Assembly (NCBI GenBank): GCA_937873285.1
Contig: CALMNV010000129.1
Location: 1-5,383 of the forward strand
Direction: 5' to 3'
Source: an uncultured Intrasporangium sp.
GTDB taxonomy: Bacteria > Actinomycetota > Actinomycetes > Actinomycetales > Dermatophilaceae
DNA: 5,383 nt
The translations under genes and the position numbers were made by a program. Below are positions 4,783 to 5,383 of the stretch, piece after piece (the stretch's first letter is position 1; each line of letters begins with the position of its first letter). A model generated the notes under the pieces. It did not search any database and was not told where the DNA came from. It saw only the letters and a program-made list of their open reading frames with translations.

Positions 4783-5383
4783 ATCCGGCCGGCAGCTGAG
4801 CCCAGCCCCTGGTGAACGCGTCGACCAGCCAGTGCAGCGGAAAGGGCAGCCGCTCGTCGGGCGTGCGCCTCGCCTCGTCGAGCGAGAGGCCGCCGAGGCG
4901 GCGCTCGCGGATCACGGCGGCCACCACCTCGAGCTGGCCGCGCTGCCGGGCCACGAACTCGGCATCCACCGGCGCGCCGTGCCCCGGCACGACGAGTGAG
5001 CCGGCCCCCAGCGGCGCCGCGAGCGCCCCGAGCGTGGACGGCCACTCGAGCGGCCAGCAGTCGCGGCCGAACGAGGGAGGCGCGGACTCCTCGACGAGGT
5101 CACCGAGAAAGGCGAGATCGGCGTCGGGGACGAACACGCCGATGTCTCCGTCGGTATGACCGCGCCCGGCATGCCGCAACACCACCACGCGGTCGCCGAG
5201 GTCGATCTCACGCGACCGGCGGAACGTCTCGTCGGGCAGGCGGACGGGCGTCTCCAGCACGTCGGCGACGTCGGCGCTCGTGTAGCCCTGCTGCGGCGCG
5301 CCGCCCGGGTCGGCGCGCAGAGACGCCTTGACCTGCTCGGCGTCGTGCTCGGCCGTGCCCGCGACGTTGATGTGAGCGTGGAT
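4781..5383 (-). CDS. Metallo-beta-lactamase-fold hydrolase (N-terminus cut by window edge)
   Basis: The last 200 residues of a metal-dependent hydrolase of the MBL superfamily (glyoxalase II-like group). The frame is open to the window edge, so the GTG at 5260 is not the real start. Visible metal ligands, numbered from the window edge, are His76 in GRGHTDGDI, the bridging Asp95 in FLGDLVEES, and His135 in VVPGHGAPV. The first metal motif HxHxDH is expected upstream, outside the window. SFGRDCWPLEWPSTL (104-118) and the C-terminal helix LPFPLHWLVDAFTRGW are typical of an actinobacterial subgroup of MBL hydrolases that I recognise but whose substrate I cannot name. There is no membrane segment in the visible part, so a cytoplasmic enzyme is likely. 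It converges on the S58 peptidase with 27 bp between them and is on a separate transcript. Fold is confident, substrate unknown. Confidence 0.88.
   Translation of the reverse strand: MHAHINVAGTAEHDAEQVKASLRADPGGAPQQGYTSADVADVLETPVRLPDETFRRSREIDLGDRVVVLRHAGRGHTDGDIGVFVPDADLAFLGDLVEESAPPSFGRDCWPLEWPSTLGALAAPLGAGSLVVPGHGAPVDAEFVARQRGQLEVVAAVIRERRLGGLSLDEARRTPDERLPFPLHWLVDAFTRGWAQLPAG

Noticed and set aside
5360..5383. IHAHINV at the visible N-end of the MBL protein read as a degenerate HxHxDH metal motif (Asp-His replaced by Asn-Val)
   Set aside because: In recalled relatives a similar His-Ala-His segment follows the true HxHxDH motif by some 15-20 residues. The real motif should lie beyond the window edge, so loss of metal binding cannot be claimed.

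Overview
This is a 5.4-kb chromosomal segment from a very GC-rich actinobacterium. The evidence is strongly G/C-biased third codon positions, GTG starts on several genes, a Ung of mycobacterial type (GQDPYP rather than GQDPYH) and a DUF3263 gene, a family I know only from Actinobacteria. Intrasporangiaceae-like taxa fit the composition and protein flavours, but the sequence does not settle the genus. I see no rRNA, tRNA, mobile element, phage gene or CRISPR array.

Layout. (1) 1-514, minus strand: most of ung (uracil-DNA glycosylase), cut at its C-terminus by the window edge. (2) 580-1314, plus strand: a HAD phosphatase of the phosphoglycolate phosphatase/PpaX type, divergent from ung across a 65-bp gap. 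(3) 1331-2692, plus strand: a group II PLP-dependent amino-acid decarboxylase. (4) 2693-2812: a 120-bp gap with a GC hairpin and the best promoter in the window. (5) 2813-3115, plus strand: a DUF3263 protein, small and probably DNA-binding. (6) 3210-3674, plus strand: a GNAT acetyltransferase, overlapping by 4 bp (7) 3671-4753, plus strand: an S58 (P1/DmpA/NylC-like) self-processing peptidase. (8) 4781-5383, minus strand: a metallo-beta-lactamase-fold hydrolase, convergent with the peptidase and cut at its N-terminus by the window edge.

The genes look like ordinary housekeeping and accessory metabolism. Only GNAT and the S58 peptidase are clearly co-translated. No evidence makes the eight genes one pathway, and I did not find a new multi-gene system.

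Two sequence-level signals stand out. First, the octamer GTATGCCG occurs six times on the two strands, always inside genes and in all reading frames. It holds half of all TAT/ATA triplets in the window and is sometimes paid for with otherwise rare codons, which suggests a genome-wide selected DNA word. Second, ung and the decarboxylase start with GTG exactly 6 nt after a TAGNNT hexamer, and the HAD gene starts 8 nt after one. This is the layout of actinobacterial leaderless promoters.
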